From Phaeobacter porticola (GTDB taxonomy: Bacteria > Pseudomonadota > Alphaproteobacteria > Rhodobacterales > Rhodobacteraceae): a stretch of DNA of 64,000 nt. The stretch lies in assembly GCF_001888185.1 (NCBI RefSeq), contig NZ_CP016365.1, positions 154,459-218,458 on the forward strand, read 5' to 3'. The position numbers were made by a program, and so were the translations under genes. Below the pieces are notes generated by a model, which was given only the letters and a program-made list of their open reading frames with translations, was not told where the DNA came from and did no database searches. Below, one piece after another: positions 54,006-63,140 of this stretch; the stretch's first letter is position 1, and every line of letters starts with the position of its first letter.

Positions 54006-54926
54006 ATGGACCCGCATCTTGACCCCAAACAGACCCATCACCTGCTCAACCGCTTAAAAGAGCAGATCGACGCGCTGCCCCCTGCCCTCTCAGGGGCAGC
54101 CAAATATGTCATCGACAACCCCGGCGACTTTGGGCTGGACCCGATCCGTGTTTCTGCCACCAAGGCCGGGGTCAGTGCGAACACTCTCGTGCGGCTGGCC
54201 ATTCATTTGGGATTTGACGGGTTCGAAACCCTGCGCGCGCCCTTTCGCGCCGCGCTGACCACCAGTCGCGAAGGTGGGCTAGGCCTTGATTGGCTGGACC
54301 GACTGGACGCAAAAGAAGACACAGCCCGGCACGGCAGAATTGCCCGAAACGAAGTCAATATCGTGGCCCGCTCCCTGCGGTTGATGACCCCAGCCCGCAC
54401 CGCCGAGATTGTCGGCACACTCACCTCTGCAAGGCGCTGCTATGTGACGGCGACCCGCGCCAGCTATGCGCTTGCATATTACTTTCACTATGTGGGGCGC
54501 ATGGCCCTGCCCAGCTTGGATCTGGTCCCTCGCCACATGGGCACCGCCGTCGACGAGCTGATGGAAATCACCCCAGATGATTGCCTAATCGCCATGACAT
54601 TTGCCCCCTATTCTTCAGAAACGCTGCAGGCGCTGCGGCTGGCGCGTAGCAAGGGGGCCAAACTGGTGCTGATTTCGGACAGCGAGGTGATTGCACCGGG
54701 TTTGCAACCCGACCACCTGCTTCAGGTGGCCGACAATGCGCTACATCCCTTTGGCGGTTACGGCGGCGCGATGGTGGTGCTTGATTGCCTGCTGACACAT
54801 CTGGTTGATGCAGGCGGCAGCAAAGCACAAGATCGCATCCGCAGCTACGAATTCCTGCGCGAGGATACCGGCGCCTATTGGCGTGGCGGTAAGTTGCCAA
54901 AACTACCGAAATCTGAGCGTAGCTAG
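54006..54926 (+). CDS. MurR/RpiR family transcriptional regulator
   Basis: A 306-residue regulator: N-terminal helix-turn-helix (RVSATKAGVSANTLVRLAIHLGFDGFETL) and a C-terminal SIS domain (about 130-270; CYVTATRASYALAYYFHYV, DDCLIAMTFAPYSSETLQAL) that normally binds a phosphosugar. No strong ribosome site is seen before the ATG. It is downstream of the fusion gene on the same strand after a hairpin, and convergent with the UDP-sugar dehydrogenase. Its target is not clear; a nucleotide-sugar or amino acid pathway nearby is possible. Confidence 0.92.
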   Translation: MDPHLDPKQTHHLLNRLKEQIDALPPALSGAAKYVIDNPGDFGLDPIRVSATKAGVSANTLVRLAIHLGFDGFETLRAPFRAALTTSREGGLGLDWLDRLDAKEDTARHGRIARNEVNIVARSLRLMTPARTAEIVGTLTSARRCYVTATRASYALAYYFHYVGRMALPSLDLVPRHMGTAVDELMEITPDDCLIAMTFAPYSSETLQALRLARSKGAKLVLISDSEVIAPGLQPDHLLQVADNALHPFGGYGGAMVVLDCLLTHLVDAGGSKAQDRIRSYEFLREDTGAYWRGGKLPKLPKSERS

Positions 54927-54930
54927 ATGA

Positions 54931-56202
54931 TCAAAGCCGCAGATCGGACTGCGCCGGCGTCAACACGTACTTCAAATCATATAGCAACGCACCGGGGCAC
55001 CCCAACGCACGGATCTGATCCGCCCCCATATCACGAAATTCCTGATGGGCGACGGCCAACAATACGCCGTCATACGCACCGGTAACGGGATCCGCGACCA
55101 GATCAACACCATATTCCTGCTGTGCCTCTTCCGGATCGGCGTGGGGATCATGCACATCCACCGCCAGGCCAAATTCCTCTAGGCAACGCACCACATCAAT
55201 GACCCGCGTATTGCGTAGATCGGGGCAGTTTTCCTTGAACGTCAGCCCCATCACCAGGACACGCGCATCCGCCATGTTCATTTTACGTGCCAGCATCGCT
55301 TTAACCATTTGGCTGGCGACATAGGCCCCCATCCCGTCGTTCAACCGCCGCCCCGCCAGCAGGATCTCCGGGTGATAGCCCAGCTGTTCGGCTTTATGTG
55401 TCAGATAGTAGGGATCAACGCCAATACAGTGCCCGCCAACCAGACCGGGGCGAAAGTTGAGGAAATTCCACTTTGTCCCTGCCGCCCGCAACACCGACTC
55501 GGTATCAATATCCATGCGGTTGAAGATTTTCGCCAGCTCATTGATCAGCGCGATGTTGATATCGCGCTGGCTGTTCTCAATCACTTTGGCTGCTTCGGCC
55601 ACGCGAATGCTCTCAGCCTTGTGCGTGCCCGCCGCCACTATCTCACGGTAAAGCGCGTCGACCCGCTCCGCTGTCTCCGGCGTAGACCCGGAGGTCACCT
55701 TGACGATATCCGGCAGGCGGCGCGTCTTATCGCCGGGGTTGATCCGCTCAGGGCTATAGCCGGCATAGAAATCACGGTTGAAGGTCAGACCGGACAACCG
55801 TTCCAATACAGGCACGCAATCTTCTTCGGTGGCGCCGGGATAGACCGTCGATTCATAGATCACCAGATCGCCGGGCTTCAGAACTCGTCCAACCGTTTCG
55901 GAGGCGCGCAGCAGAGGCGTCAGATCCGGTCGGCGGCTGTCGTCGATCGGGGTTGGCACCGTGACGATAAAGATTGTGCTATCGGCGATATCCGCCGGGT
56001 CAGTGGTCAGCGTCAATTGCGACGCGGACGCCAACGCATCGGCACTGATCTCGCGGGTGTTATCCTGACCAGCGGCAAGCGCCGCAATCCGTTCGTTGCT
56101 GATGTCAAATCCCACCACCGGACGGGATTTGCCGAACTCAACGGCCAGCGGCAACCCAACATAGCCAAGCCCGATCACGCAAATCTGTTCTGTCCTGCTC
56201 AT
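54931..56202 (-). CDS. UDP-N-acetylhexosamine/UDP-sugar 6-dehydrogenase (WbpA/TviB-like)
   Basis: A 423-residue nucleotide-sugar dehydrogenase that oxidises a UDP-sugar twice to the uronic acid using NAD. Marks: [18 protein letters not shown] (NAD fold), [14 protein letters not shown], the catalytic Cys in [12 protein letters not shown], and [16 protein letters not shown]. It belongs to the branch acting on UDP-N-acetylglucosamine or -galactosamine. The ATG at 56202 starts the family N-terminus. No other polysaccharide gene is adjacent, which is unusual for this enzyme. Confidence 0.92.
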   Translation of the reverse strand: MSRTEQICVIGLGYVGLPLAVEFGKSRPVVGFDISNERIAALAAGQDNTREISADALASASQLTLTTDPADIADSTIFIVTVPTPIDDSRRPDLTPLLRASETVGRVLKPGDLVIYESTVYPGATEEDCVPVLERLSGLTFNRDFYAGYSPERINPGDKTRRLPDIVKVTSGSTPETAERVDALYREIVAAGTHKAESIRVAEAAKVIENSQRDINIALINELAKIFNRMDIDTESVLRAAGTKWNFLNFRPGLVGGHCIGVDPYYLTHKAEQLGYHPEILLAGRRLNDGMGAYVASQMVKAMLARKMNMADARVLVMGLTFKENCPDLRNTRVIDVVRCLEEFGLAVDVHDPHADPEEAQQEYGVDLVADPVTGAYDGVLLAVAHQEFRDMGADQIRALGCPGALLYDLKYVLTPAQSDLRL

Positions 56203-56325
56203 ACCGCTGCCCCAATGATCCCTGACTGCCCGATTGTCTTTCATAAGGGGCGCAGGAACCAAGTTTCAACCATGCGCGGGTCGATCCCCCCGGAAACCCG
56301 GAAAGATCATCTTCTTAGAGCGACC

Positions 56326-57108
56326 TCAGAACCGCAGAGACAGGCAGGACATGCCGCCATCCAGCTTGGCGCATTCTGTATTGCTGATCTGAACCACTTC
56401 AAATCCTTCGCGGTCCAGCAAATCAGCGGTGCGTGGGAAATCTGCGGCCATCAGCACAAGATTGTTGTAGCGAATAGCGTTGGCTGCGGCCTCTTCGCCC
56501 TCGGCGACATGCAAGACCCGGTAGCCTTCGAAACAGCCTGACGCATCCAGTCGTTTGGTCGCCAGAATGGTCTCGCCATCCATCAACGAACAGTCTGTTT
56601 TGAAATGCAAAACCCCTTCGGGTGTGAAGACCTCGCGCAGGCTGTGGCCCCAGTCAGACACAATCTCGGCCAGTTCAGCAACACCCGCCGCATCGGTTCG
56701 GGCCGAACGCCCCACCAAGATTTCGCGATCGGTCACCAGAATATCGCCCCCTTCGATAAAGCCGGGGCCGGTGATCTCGCGCACATCGTCGTAGCACTGG
56801 CGTAGGATTGGCGCCATTTCTGCCACCTCACCCAGACGCGACGGCGCGCCGGGACGCATTAGCACCGCACCCTTAGGCAGGCACAGCGCCGTATCTTCAA
56901 CAAAGACCGCATCGGGAAACGCTTCTAGCGATGGCAGTTCAATCACCTCGGCGCCAGTGCTTTTCAACGCGGCGACATAATCCGCATGAGCGGCCAGCAT
57001 CTTGTCCAGATCGGGGGTGCCGATGTCCTCGGCGCGCAGCCCATTCGTGATACTGGATGCCGGGCGGCGGGTGATGGCGCGGGTGAATTCATAGGTGGGG
57101 TTGGTCAT
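56326..57108 (-). CDS. ddaH: Dimethylarginine dimethylaminohydrolase (DDAH) family enzyme
   Basis: A 260-residue guanidino-group hydrolase. DDAH splits N-methylated arginines into citrulline and methylamine or dimethylamine. Visible: FPDAVFVEDTALCLP, GFIEGGDILVTDREILVGRSARTDAAG, the catalytic His in VLHFKTDCS and the catalytic Cys in KLDGGMSCLSLRF at the C-terminus. AAAGGA six bases before the ATG at 57108 sets the start over a TTG two codons earlier. It is the last gene of the arginine operon, directly after the decarboxylase. Free arginine or another guanidino compound remain possible substrates. Confidence 0.9.
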   Translation of the reverse strand: MTNPTYEFTRAITRRPASSITNGLRAEDIGTPDLDKMLAAHADYVAALKSTGAEVIELPSLEAFPDAVFVEDTALCLPKGAVLMRPGAPSRLGEVAEMAPILRQCYDDVREITGPGFIEGGDILVTDREILVGRSARTDAAGVAELAEIVSDWGHSLREVFTPEGVLHFKTDCSLMDGETILATKRLDASGCFEGYRVLHVAEGEEAAANAIRYNNLVLMAADFPRTADLLDREGFEVVQISNTECAKLDGGMSCLSLRF

Positions 57109-57110
57109 GG

Positions 57111-58772
57111 TCAATCCTTTGTCGCCGATGTTGGCACGAATTTCGGAGTGGTGATTTCAATCATGCTCGGCCCCGCGAATTTAAGGGCGTCCGTCATCGC
57201 AACTGCGGCCTCTTGCGGATCGGCAGTTATAGCCCGGTGCGAGATCCCAAAGGACAGCGCCGTGGCCGCAAAATTCGGTGGCGTCGGGTCACAACCGACC
57301 ACCGGCACGCCAACATCCTGCATCGAACGGGCAATTTCCTGATAGCCGTGGTTGTTCCAAACCACAAAAGTAATCGGCAAAGCCTCATCCACGGCGGTCA
57401 TGATTTCTGGCAGAGAAAACTGCGCGCCTCCGTCACCAACGATGCAAATGACCCGCGCATTCGGTACCGCAACCGCAGCCCCAATGGCGGCAGGAATACC
57501 ATAGCCAAGCGCGCCATAGCCTGTAGCGGCGTTAAACCAGCCACCGGGCCGGTCGTGATCGTAATAGAGATTGCCTGCATAAATCGGCTGAGCGGAATCG
57601 CCCACGATGACCGCATCAGGTGCCGCATCGCGCAGGGCATTCAGCACCGTCACTTGCGCGCGGTAGTCCGGGCCAATTTCAGCCCAAGCGTCCGCACGCG
57701 CCGTCGCAGCACGATCCGCCCCCCACCCCGGCATGACGGCGCTGACAGTGGTCAGATCCGCAAGCAGGCCCGCCAGCAGATCGGCAACATCCGCATGGAT
57801 CGCCAGTTCTGCTCGGTGCCGCCCCAGCTGCGTCGCGCAAAGGTCAACACGGATCAAACCCGGCATCTGCATCATCTCTGCGGTAGCATACATATCATAA
57901 TCTGTCGGCCCAAGCTCTGTGCCAAGGGCCAGCACCAGGTCCGCCTCCTGCACCAGCTCTCTAACTGCGGCCAGGCTAGGGCTCGCAGGCACCGACAATG
58001 GATGATCAAACAGCACACCACGGGCATTTACGGTCTGCACAACCGGGGCGCCCAGCTGTTCGGCCAATTGCCGCAGACCCGCAGCGCTATGCCTGCATCC
58101 ACCACCGGCCAGGATCACGGGTCGCTTCGCTTCGCGCAGGCGGCGTTTGACCTCCGTTAGATCTGCTGGGGTAACGCTGTCTCTGAGCAATTGGGACGGG
58201 ACCTGTGCCAACGGCACCGTATCCGCCACGGTCTGCCCCGCAATATCAAGCGGAATCTGCACATGGGTCGGGCCGGGGCGCGCGATGGTGCTGCCATCTA
58301 TCGGCGCAAAGGCCCGGTCCAGCGCCGCGTCCAATTCCTCAGGTACTGCCACATGTTCCGACACCAACGCCACCTGCTGCATTAGCGCGTGTTGATCGGG
58401 CAACTCGTGCAGATGGCCAAGCCCACGCCCCAACGAGCCGCTGCTATTCACACCGGAAATAACCAACACGGGGACCGAATCCGCACGCGCCTGTGCCATT
58501 GGCGTCAGCGTGTTTGTCACCCCTGGCCCGGTGATCACAAACGCCACTCCCGGCCGACCGGATACCCGAGCATAGCCATCCGCCATGAACCCAGCCCCCT
58601 GTTCGTGACGCGGGGTAATATGACGTAGCTCTGATTGTGCCAAGCCGCGATAGAGCTCGACCGTATGTACACCCGGAATGCCAAAGACATGGCGCACGCC
58701 CCGCGCAGCCAGCGCTTTGACCAGTGCCTCGCCGACAGTTTGCGGGACTGGGTTGCGACCATCCGCGCTCAT
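57111..58772 (-). CDS. aruI: Thiamine-diphosphate enzyme, AruI-like 5-guanidino-2-oxopentanoate decarboxylase
   Basis: A 553-residue acetolactate-synthase-family enzyme. The catalytic Glu is in PRHEQGAGFMADGYAR; the diphosphate/Mg motif runs from VGDGGAQFSLPEI to VVWNNHGYQE. AruI decarboxylates 2-ketoarginine to 4-guanidinobutyraldehyde in the arginine transaminase pathway. Assignment as AruI rests on the adjacent transaminase and DDAH genes and on overall likeness. A general ThDP decarboxylase or acetolactate synthase homologue is possible. It overlaps the transaminase by ATGA. Confidence 0.83.
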   Translation of the reverse strand: MSADGRNPVPQTVGEALVKALAARGVRHVFGIPGVHTVELYRGLAQSELRHITPRHEQGAGFMADGYARVSGRPGVAFVITGPGVTNTLTPMAQARADSVPVLVISGVNSSGSLGRGLGHLHELPDQHALMQQVALVSEHVAVPEELDAALDRAFAPIDGSTIARPGPTHVQIPLDIAGQTVADTVPLAQVPSQLLRDSVTPADLTEVKRRLREAKRPVILAGGGCRHSAAGLRQLAEQLGAPVVQTVNARGVLFDHPLSVPASPSLAAVRELVQEADLVLALGTELGPTDYDMYATAEMMQMPGLIRVDLCATQLGRHRAELAIHADVADLLAGLLADLTTVSAVMPGWGADRAATARADAWAEIGPDYRAQVTVLNALRDAAPDAVIVGDSAQPIYAGNLYYDHDRPGGWFNAATGYGALGYGIPAAIGAAVAVPNARVICIVGDGGAQFSLPEIMTAVDEALPITFVVWNNHGYQEIARSMQDVGVPVVGCDPTPPNFAATALSFGISHRAITADPQEAAVAMTDALKFAGPSMIEITTPKFVPTSATKD

Positions 58773-59956
58773 GCGACCTCCGCCGATCTGCGATTGGCAT
58801 GATCAGCAATGCGTGTCAGCGCACAATCAAAGCCATCATCGTCGATGGTTAGCGCCACCCGGACCCAATTGCGCAGACTCTCGCCAAAAGATGACCCCGG
58901 CATCACCGCAACACCCGCGCCATGCAATAGGTCCTGCGCATAAGCGTCGCCATCCATCCCGGTGGCCGAGACGTCAATCATCGCAAACATCCCTGCTTCA
59001 GGGCTATGAACCCGCAGTCCGGTGTCATGGTGCAACCGTGCCACCAGTTTGGCGGCCCGTGCGGCAAAACGCCCGCGCATGCCTGCCGCAACCGATGACC
59101 CCTCACGCACCGCCTGTTCCGTCATATCCGCAATGAACGGCTGGTTACCAAACAGCATGGTTTCAGACAACGGCAACAGCCCCTCACAAAACGCAGCACT
59201 GGCAATGCACCAGCCGCTGCGGAACCCCGGCGCCGCGTGCGATTTGGAAATTGAAGAAACCACAATCACCCGCTCGGCAAAGGCAGCGCGCGCCAGTGGC
59301 GACACAAATTCCGCCGCATCAAACACCAGCTGCTCATAGACCTCATCCGAGATGATCCACAGGTCGTGAACCTCCGCCAGCCGGCCGATGGCGTCGAGAT
59401 CCTCCACTGTCAGGATTGACCCGGTGGGGTTATGCGGCGTGGTCAGCAGGATCGCGCGACTGCGGGGCGTGATTTTCTCTGCGATATCATCTGCCTGCAT
59501 CCGAAACCCATGCTCGGGCCGCAGCGGCACCGGCACCATGTCGGCGCCACTTGCCCGGATCACGCCTTCATAGGTGGCGTACATCGGATCGCCCACCAAC
59601 ACCTCGTCCCCGTGCTCGGCGACCCCCAACAGCACCGCATACAGCGCAGTCTGTGTGCCCGGAAAGCACAGCACGTTTTCCGGCCCGATGGGGCGTCCGG
59701 TGCTCACACTGTAACGCGCCGCAAGCGTCTTGCGTAGGTTCGCTTCGCCGCGCCCGTCGGAATACCCGGTACGCCCGGACAGCATAGCTGTGGTTGCGGT
59801 TTGCATCAGCTCGGCGGGCGGCGGCACATCGGGTTCGCCAATCGTCATCTCGATGATATCAGCCCCCGCTGCGATCATGTCGCGTGCCGCCAAATGAACC
59901 TCCCACTTGGCACCGCCAAGCCCCGCCAGCCGCTTGGTTACATCGGTCATTCTCAT
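58769..59956 (-). CDS. aruH: PLP-dependent class I/II aminotransferase, AruH-like arginine:pyruvate transaminase
   Basis: A 395-residue aminotransferase. TPHNPTGSILTVEDL, WIISDEVYEQLVF and the PLP Lys in SSISKSHAAPGFRSGW are family marks. In the AruH pathway it moves the amino group of arginine to pyruvate and makes 2-ketoarginine. Position between the TetR gene (ATGA overlap) and the AruI-like gene (ATGA overlap) supports that role. The second ATG, two codons in, is also possible. Confidence 0.85.
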   Translation of the reverse strand: MRMTDVTKRLAGLGGAKWEVHLAARDMIAAGADIIEMTIGEPDVPPPAELMQTATTAMLSGRTGYSDGRGEANLRKTLAARYSVSTGRPIGPENVLCFPGTQTALYAVLLGVAEHGDEVLVGDPMYATYEGVIRASGADMVPVPLRPEHGFRMQADDIAEKITPRSRAILLTTPHNPTGSILTVEDLDAIGRLAEVHDLWIISDEVYEQLVFDAAEFVSPLARAAFAERVIVVSSISKSHAAPGFRSGWCIASAAFCEGLLPLSETMLFGNQPFIADMTEQAVREGSSVAAGMRGRFAARAAKLVARLHHDTGLRVHSPEAGMFAMIDVSATGMDGDAYAQDLLHGAGVAVMPGSSFGESLRNWVRVALTIDDDGFDCALTRIADHANRRSAEVA

Positions 59957-60600
59957 GGCTGTTCCGCCTTTTGCTGCAAGTTCATTCCCAGAATTGCACC
60001 CACGGATTCCAATCCAATGGCAGGCAATTCGCCCTCTTCAAATGCCTCTGGCAAAGCGCCGCCCTCCATCCAGAGACCGTCAATCACCGCGTTACAAGCC
60101 ACCGCCAAATGATGCAGCCGCGCCGGATCAACAGGGCGGCCAACCTCCGCCAGAGCCGCTGCGATCAACTCGGCCAGCTTGTCACGGAAATAGTCATAAG
60201 TGCGTTGGTGGATCTGCCGCATCTGCGGGTCCTGCTGCACCTTGTTCAAAAACCCAGCCCATAGCGCCACCGCCGTTGGCTCCACGACCGGCGGGCTCAG
60301 CGAAGCCTCAACAAACCCAGCCAAACGGCGATGCGCATCACCCTCCATGCCTGCCACGGGGGCAAAGGTCAGGTCACTGATGAACACCATGTGGTGCTCA
60401 TACGCGGCGGTCATCAGCTCTTCCTTAGAGGAGAAATAGTGCCGGATCAGCCCTTGGGTCACATCAGCGCGGTCGGCAATGTCACGCACAGTGGCACCGC
60501 GTACGCCTTTTTCGGCCACGAGCGCCAGCGTTGCAGTGATCAACGCCTCTCTGCGCTCCTCTGCCGTTGCGCGCTTAAATTTTCTGCGTTCACCTGACAC
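59953..60600 (-). CDS. TetR family regulator of the arginine module
   Basis: A 215-residue TetR regulator of the BetI-like type: ALITATLALVAEKGVRGATVRDIADRADVTQGLIRHYFSSKEEL is the DNA-binding part. The start is GTG with GGAG five bases upstream. It leads the TetR-transaminase-decarboxylase-DDAH operon and faces the transporter operon across a gap with a clear inverted repeat, so it likely represses both. Confidence 0.92.
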   Translation of the reverse strand: MSGERRKFKRATAEERREALITATLALVAEKGVRGATVRDIADRADVTQGLIRHYFSSKEELMTAAYEHHMVFISDLTFAPVAGMEGDAHRRLAGFVEASLSPPVVEPTAVALWAGFLNKVQQDPQMRQIHQRTYDYFRDKLAELIAAALAEVGRPVDPARLHHLAVACNAVIDGLWMEGGALPEAFEEGELPAIGLESVGAILGMNLQQKAEQP

Positions 60601-60633
60601 GGGGTCTCCAATGGGCTGGGCAGTTACGGAGTT

Positions 60634-60659
60634 AGTAATTATACACTTGCATAATTACT
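60634..60659. promoter_or_regulatory. TetR operator between the arginine operon and the transporter operon
   Basis: AGTAATTAT (60634-60642) and ATAATTACT (60651-60659) form a perfect 9-bp inverted repeat with an 8-base spacer. It lies 33 bases from the TetR GTG and 44 bases before the transporter ATG, so binding would control both directions. Confidence 0.78.
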
Positions 60660-60703
60660 CCAAGTCAGCCTTACTACAAGCCGAAATATGAGGACAACAG
60701 AAA

Positions 60704-61549
60704 ATGCCCGATCCGGCTGCCGCAGACCCTGCCCTGCATCAGACAGGCCCCGCGCCCGTGCATATGGCACCCGATGCCGCCAACCGACATGTCACCCACG
60801 AAGAGGCGATCCGCGTAACTGATCTGCACAAATCCTTTGGCCCTCTTGAGGTGCTGAAGGGTGTATCCCTCACCGCGAAACAGGGCGATGTGGTGGCCAT
60901 CATTGGCGGCAGCGGCTCCGGCAAATCCACCATGCTGCGCTGCATCAACTTCCTGGAGACACCCAACTCAGGCGAAATCGTCATCGCAGGTGAACCCGTG
61001 GCGATGCGCCCGGATGGCAGTCCCGCCGACCGTCGCCAGATCGAACGCATCCGCACCCGTCTCGCGATGGTGTTTCAACAGTTCAACCTCTGGACCCACC
61101 GCACCTTGTTAGAAAATGTCATCGAGGTGCCGGTTCATGTGCTGAAGGTGCCCCGTTCCGAAGCGATCCACCGTGCGCATGAGCTGCTGGCCCGCGTGGG
61201 CCTCGGCGACAAGGCCGATGCCTTTCCGGCCTTCCTCTCCGGCGGTCAGCAACAGAGGGCTGCAATTGCTCGGGCGCTGGCCGTGGATCCCAGTGTGATG
61301 CTGTTTGATGAACCAACCTCAGCGCTTGATCCCGAATTGGTGGGGGAGGTCCTAACCGTTATCCGTGATCTTGCGGCCGAGGGGCGCACTATGTTGCTGG
61401 TCACCCATGAGATGAAGTTTGCCCGCGAGGTCGCCAACCATGTTGTCTATCTTTTTGAGGGACGGATCGAAGAACAAGGTCCGCCGTCTGAGGTCTTTGG
61501 CAGTCCAAAATCAGAGCGTCTGAAACAATTCCTCAGCTCGGTCGCGTGA
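60704..61549 (+). CDS. Polar amino acid ABC transporter ATP-binding protein
   Basis: A 281-residue ATPase of the HisP/OccP/ArtP type: Walker A IGGSGSGKSTML, signature LSGGQQQRAAIARALA, Walker B VMLFDEPTSALDPE, switch His in VTHEMKFA. The N-terminal 35 residues are an unusual Pro- and Ala-rich extension. It is the first gene of the ATPase-binding protein-permease-permease operon, divergent from the arginine operon. Confidence 0.94.
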   Translation: MPDPAAADPALHQTGPAPVHMAPDAANRHVTHEEAIRVTDLHKSFGPLEVLKGVSLTAKQGDVVAIIGGSGSGKSTMLRCINFLETPNSGEIVIAGEPVAMRPDGSPADRRQIERIRTRLAMVFQQFNLWTHRTLLENVIEVPVHVLKVPRSEAIHRAHELLARVGLGDKADAFPAFLSGGQQQRAAIARALAVDPSVMLFDEPTSALDPELVGEVLTVIRDLAAEGRTMLLVTHEMKFAREVANHVVYLFEGRIEEQGPPSEVFGSPKSERLKQFLSSVA

Positions 61550-61598
61550 CCTACAGAACGACAATCAAAAAATACTAAAGCATAATAGGGAGACATCT

Positions 61599-62378
61599 AT
61601 GACTATGAAATCAAATCTGAAAAAAGCGTTTCTGGCGTCGGCTGTTCTTGCAGCTACCGGTGCAATTGCCCAAGCAGAGCCGGTCAAGATCGGTGTGGCC
61701 GCAGAACCCTACCCGCCCTTCGCCTCGCTGGATTCCTCCGGTCAGTGGGTTGGCTGGGAGATCGACGTGATCAATGCCGTCTGCGCCGCGGCTGAGTTGG
61801 ATTGCGTTGTCACACCTGTGGCTTGGGACGGCATTATCCCCTCGTTGACCGGCCAGCAGATCGACGCCATCATGGCCTCCATGTCGATCACCGAAGAACG
61901 GTTGAAAACCATTGATTTCTCGGATCCCTACTACAACACCCCGGCGGTGATTGTGGCAGATAAGTCGATGAACATTGAACCGACACCGGAGTCTCTTGCA
62001 GGCAAAGTTGTCGGCATTCAGGCCTCCACCATCCACCAAGCCTATGCGCAGGAACACTTCAAAGATTCCGAGCTTCGCGTCTATCAGACTCAGGATGAGG
62101 CCAATCAGGATCTCTTTGCTGGTCGCATCGACGCCACCCAGGCCGACAGCATCGCCATGGCTGACTTTGTCGGCTCCGATGCGGGCGGTTGCTGCGAGAT
62201 CAAAGGGGCTGTCGCCAATGACGAGGCGATCCTCGGCAAAGGTGTCGGCGCTGGTGTGCGCAAGGGCGACAGCGATGTTCTGGCAGCGCTCAACAAGGGG
62301 ATCGCGGCAATCCTGGCCGACGGCACCCATGCCGAGATCACCTCGAAGTATTTCACGACCAGCATCTACTCCGAGTAA
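61599..62378 (+). CDS. Polar amino acid ABC transporter periplasmic binding protein (arginine/octopine-like)
   Basis: A 259-residue binding protein with a signal peptide (AFLASAVLAATGAIAQAEP). Family-3 marks: VKIGVAAEPYPPFASLDSSGQWVGWEIDV, DGIIPSLTGQQIDAIMASMSITEERLKTIDFSDPYY, and DATQADSIAM. The acidic residues in the pocket suit a cationic ligand such as arginine, octopine or a methylated arginine. The neighbouring catabolic genes support this. The ligand is not proven. Confidence 0.92.
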   Translation: MTMKSNLKKAFLASAVLAATGAIAQAEPVKIGVAAEPYPPFASLDSSGQWVGWEIDVINAVCAAAELDCVVTPVAWDGIIPSLTGQQIDAIMASMSITEERLKTIDFSDPYYNTPAVIVADKSMNIEPTPESLAGKVVGIQASTIHQAYAQEHFKDSELRVYQTQDEANQDLFAGRIDATQADSIAMADFVGSDAGGCCEIKGAVANDEAILGKGVGAGVRKGDSDVLAALNKGIAAILADGTHAEITSKYFTTSIYSE

Positions 62379-62387
62379 GGACATATC

Positions 62388-63140
62388 GTGACCGGACTCC
62401 TCGACCTGTTTGGTCTGGCCGAGAGCGCGCAGCTGTTGTCGCTCTCGCCGCCGGGATGGGGGGGCAACCTGTTGCGGGGCCTCGCCAATTCGCTCCAGAT
62501 TGCCCTTGGGGCCTTTGGCATGGGGCTGATCATCGGGCTTTTCGGGGCCTACGGAAAACTCTATGGCGGGCCGATTCTTCGCGATCTGCTCGCCATTTAC
62601 ACGACTGTGATACGCGCCGTTCCCGAACTGGTGCTGATCCTGATCCTCTATTATGTCGGCACCGATCTCATCAACAAGGTTTCCGCCAGCCTTGGGTATG
62701 GCCGGGTTGAAATCAGCGGCGTGGTCGCGGGCATCTGGGTTTTGGGCATCGTTCAGGGCGCCTATGCCACCGAAGTGCTGCGCGGTGCCATCAAGGCGGT
62801 GCCCCCCGGTCAAATTGAGGCGGCGCGCTCATACGGGATGCCGCCGTTCATGACCATGCGCCGGGTGACCATCCCCGCAATGATGAGTTTTGCGACGCCG
62901 GGTCTGGCCAATCTGTGGCTGATCGCCACCAAGGACACGGCGCTGTTGGCCATTGTCGGCTTTGCTGAGCTGACATTGGAAACCCGGCAGGCCGCGAGCA
63001 GTACGCGCGCCTATTTCACGTTCTTCCTCGCCGCCGGAGCGCTCTATCTGATCGTGACCCTGTTTTCCGGCGTAATCTTTGGTTGGGTCGAACGTTGGGC
63101 ACGTCGCGGCCAGCCCTCACTGCGGGAGGGAAGACAATGA
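62388..63140 (+). CDS. Polar amino acid ABC transporter permease (HisQ-like)
   Basis: A 250-residue permease with five helices. The EAA loop is GQIEAARSYGMPPFMTMRRVTIPAM and the first cytoplasmic motif is YTTVIRAVPELVLILILYY. The start is GTG, with AAGGA seven bases upstream. It overlaps the next permease by ATGA. Confidence 0.94.
   Translation: MTGLLDLFGLAESAQLLSLSPPGWGGNLLRGLANSLQIALGAFGMGLIIGLFGAYGKLYGGPILRDLLAIYTTVIRAVPELVLILILYYVGTDLINKVSASLGYGRVEISGVVAGIWVLGIVQGAYATEVLRGAIKAVPPGQIEAARSYGMPPFMTMRRVTIPAMMSFATPGLANLWLIATKDTALLAIVGFAELTLETRQAASSTRAYFTFFLAAGALYLIVTLFSGVIFGWVERWARRGQPSLREGRQ

Noticed and set aside
55309..56541. Plus-strand open frame of 410 codons
   Set aside because: It is opposite the UDP-sugar dehydrogenase and DDAH genes and shows no domain.
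61611..62813. Minus-strand open frame of 400 codons
   Set aside because: It lies opposite the binding protein and permease genes, which have clear families.
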